This document shows positions 5,895-6,750 of a stretch of DNA of 6,750 nt, piece by piece. Each line of letters starts with the position of its first letter. The first letter of the stretch is position 1. The notes beneath the pieces were generated by a model. The model worked only from the letters and a program-made list of their open reading frames with translations. It did not search any database and was not told the DNA's origin. The DNA is taken from the NCBI GenBank assembly GCA_049509675.1, contig JBEKZQ010000348.1, forward strand, positions 1-6,750. The letters run 5' to 3'. The translations under genes and the position numbers were made by a program. This DNA is from JBEKZQ01 sp049509675. Lineage in GTDB: Bacteria; Planctomycetota; Planctomycetia; Pirellulales; Thermoguttaceae.

Positions 5895-5922
5895 GGCGTC
5901 AAGCCCTTTCCCCGGGCCCGGG
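5888..5922. repeat. Hairpin and CCCGGGCCCGGG palindrome at the methyltransferase 3' end
   Basis: GGGG-T-AGGGC (5888-5897) can pair with GCCCT-TT-CCCC (5903-5913) around the loop GTCAA, and the stem covers the TAG stop at 5892-5894. It overlaps the perfect 12-bp palindrome CCCGGGCCCGGG at 5911-5922. With no T-run it is a poor intrinsic terminator, but it could still mark the transcript end. Confidence 0.6.
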
Positions 5923-5945
5923 CAAGATAGCGGGAACCACTGGCG

Positions 5946-6025
5946 GGGGACTGTCCCAATTTTCGTGGCGGCCACGACACAATCATGGAAACAAGTGCAT
6001 TCGCCGCGAAAATGGGACTGTCCCC
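5946..6025. repeat. 80-bp inverted repeat with GGGACTGTCCC ends
   Basis: Arms 5946-5965 and 6007-6025 form 18 pairs with one bulged A (5958) and one T/T mismatch. Each end contains GGGACTGTCCC, itself a palindrome around a central T, so the ends are both direct and inverted copies. A third palindrome, CGTGGCGGCCACG, lies at 5964-5976. No coding potential is seen inside. It looks like a non-autonomous palindromic element in the leader of the next gene. Confidence 0.85.
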
Positions 6026-6036
6026 TTCGGTCGCTT

Positions 6037-6043
6037 GAGGAGG
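6037..6043 (+). promoter_or_regulatory. Shine-Dalgarno GAGGAGG for the DUF1598-like gene
   Basis: GAGGAGG ends 8 nt before the ATG at 6052 and fixes that start. It begins 11 nt after the end of the inverted repeat, so folding of the repeat in mRNA would leave the site exposed but close by. Confidence 0.8.
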
Positions 6044-6051
6044 TCTCTCTG

Positions 6052-6750
6052 ATGACAAGCAAATCATGGTGTGGCGGCGGGCTGTATCCAGTCGTCTTCG
6101 GGCTATGGGCGGCCCTCTTCGCAGCGGCGGTCGGCCCGGTTCAGGCGGCACCGCAAGACGCGCAGATCCAGGCCCGGATCGATGCGGGCGAGTTCGCCCC
6201 GGCCATCGCGATGGCGCGTCAGGCGGGCGATCCGCGCCAGCAGGATGCCTGGCTCGCGCAGATTGCCGAGGCGCAGACGCGGGCCGGCGCGGCCAACGCC
6301 GCCCTGGCCTCGGCGGCCCAGATTGGCGACGACCGCGCGCGGGCCCAAGCGCTCGCCCGCACCGCCGCCACGCCGATCGGGGCCCCCGGCGGCGGCAACG
6401 AGGCCGACTTCCAACCCCTCATGGACCTGATCACCTCGACGATCCAGCCCACCACCTGGGACACCGTCGGCGGTCCCGGCTCGCTCGCCGAGTTCCCTAC
6501 CGGCGTTTGGGTCGATCCCCAGGGCGTCTTGCAGCCATTGATGAAAGAGGAGTCGGGCCGCGACCTGGCGGCGCTGCGTGCCGGCAGCCGGCCCAAGCAG
6601 GGCCAGTGGCGGGACGACGCCGAGCAGGCCGCCTCGCCGCGACACTCCGCGCCCCTGCGGCGGATCTCGCTTCCCCGGCTGGAAAAACAGATCCAACTGC
6701 TCTTGGCTTCCGGACGGCAGCCGACCGAGGAGATGCAAGTCCTGGCCGGC
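6052..6750 (+). CDS. Secreted DUF1598-like protein, N-terminal part, continues past the window
   Basis: The frame is open for 233 codons to the right edge. Residues 1-32 form a signal peptide: MTSKSW, a hydrophobic core from LYPVVFGLW to about 27, and a VQA cleavage site before APQDA. Residues 33 to about 110 are Ala/Gln/Arg-rich and probably helical, resembling tetratricopeptide-like helices (QIQARIDAGEFAPAIAMAR). Then come LMDLITSTIQPTTW (123-136), VGGPGSL and GVWVDPQGVLQPL. The end of the window has LRRISLPRLE (202-211) and a continuation to EEMQVLAG. From memory of the family, that last stretch resembles the beginning of DUF1598, an uncharacterised domain of planctomycete secreted proteins; this could not be searched. 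An extracytoplasmic location is inferred; the function is unknown. GC is very high (one sampled line is 77%). A good Shine-Dalgarno precedes the start. Confidence 0.8.
   Translation, partial: MTSKSWCGGGLYPVVFGLWAALFAAAVGPVQAAPQDAQIQARIDAGEFAPAIAMARQAGDPRQQDAWLAQIAEAQTRAGAANAALASAAQIGDDRARAQALARTAATPIGAPGGGNEADFQPLMDLITSTIQPTTWDTVGGPGSLAEFPTGVWVDPQGVLQPLMKEESGRDLAALRAGSRPKQGQWRDDAEQAASPRHSAPLRRISLPRLEKQIQLLLASGRQPTEEMQVLAG

Noticed and set aside
5946..6025. Possible insertion sequence
   Set aside because: The interior of about 40 bp cannot encode a transposase; at most it is a non-autonomous element.
6103..6738. 211-codon minus-strand open frame
   Set aside because: It is antisense to the DUF1598-like gene in very GC-rich DNA, where shadow frames are expected.

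Overview
The window is high-GC bacterial chromosome, most likely from a planctomycete of the Pirellulales type. This is an inference from several features together: a secreted DUF1573 protein, a secreted protein resembling the planctomycete DUF1598 family, genes without a clear Shine-Dalgarno, and roomy intergenic gaps filled with palindromic or short tandem repeats. No rRNA, tRNA, CRISPR array, transposase or phage gene is visible.

Layout from left to right. 1-1210 (minus) is the N-terminal ~400 residues of a Ppx/GppA phosphatase that runs off the left edge. 1211-1670 is a divergent intergenic region carrying a cloverleaf-like inverted repeat and, nearer the right end, a GC hairpin plus T-run on the minus strand. 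1671-1910 (plus) is a 79-residue thioredoxin-fold protein with CPKC. A ~60-bp imperfect hairpin overlaps its stop codon. 2016-3080 (plus) is a secreted DUF1573 protein. 3105-3174 is an array of ten 7-bp units between convergent genes. 3183-4649 (minus) is a GH130-type mannoside phosphorylase/hydrolase. 4661-4702 is a second 7-bp array, just upstream of that gene's start. 4920-5894 (plus) is an apparently solitary beta-class DNA methyltransferase of distinctly lower GC. 5888-6025 holds hairpins and an ~80-bp inverted repeat. 6052 to the right edge (plus) is the N-terminal part of a secreted DUF1598-like protein.

The genes do not form one pathway. The thioredoxin-like and DUF1573 genes are co-directional and could be co-transcribed. 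GH130 and the methyltransferase are divergent. I do not see a defence island, biosynthetic cluster or clearly new multi-gene system. The most notable content is non-coding: every intergenic gap carries a different structured repeat. The 1238-1365 element consists of two inverted copies of a 29-bp hairpin module whose stems differ by compensatory base-pair changes, which suggests that the folded structure matters.
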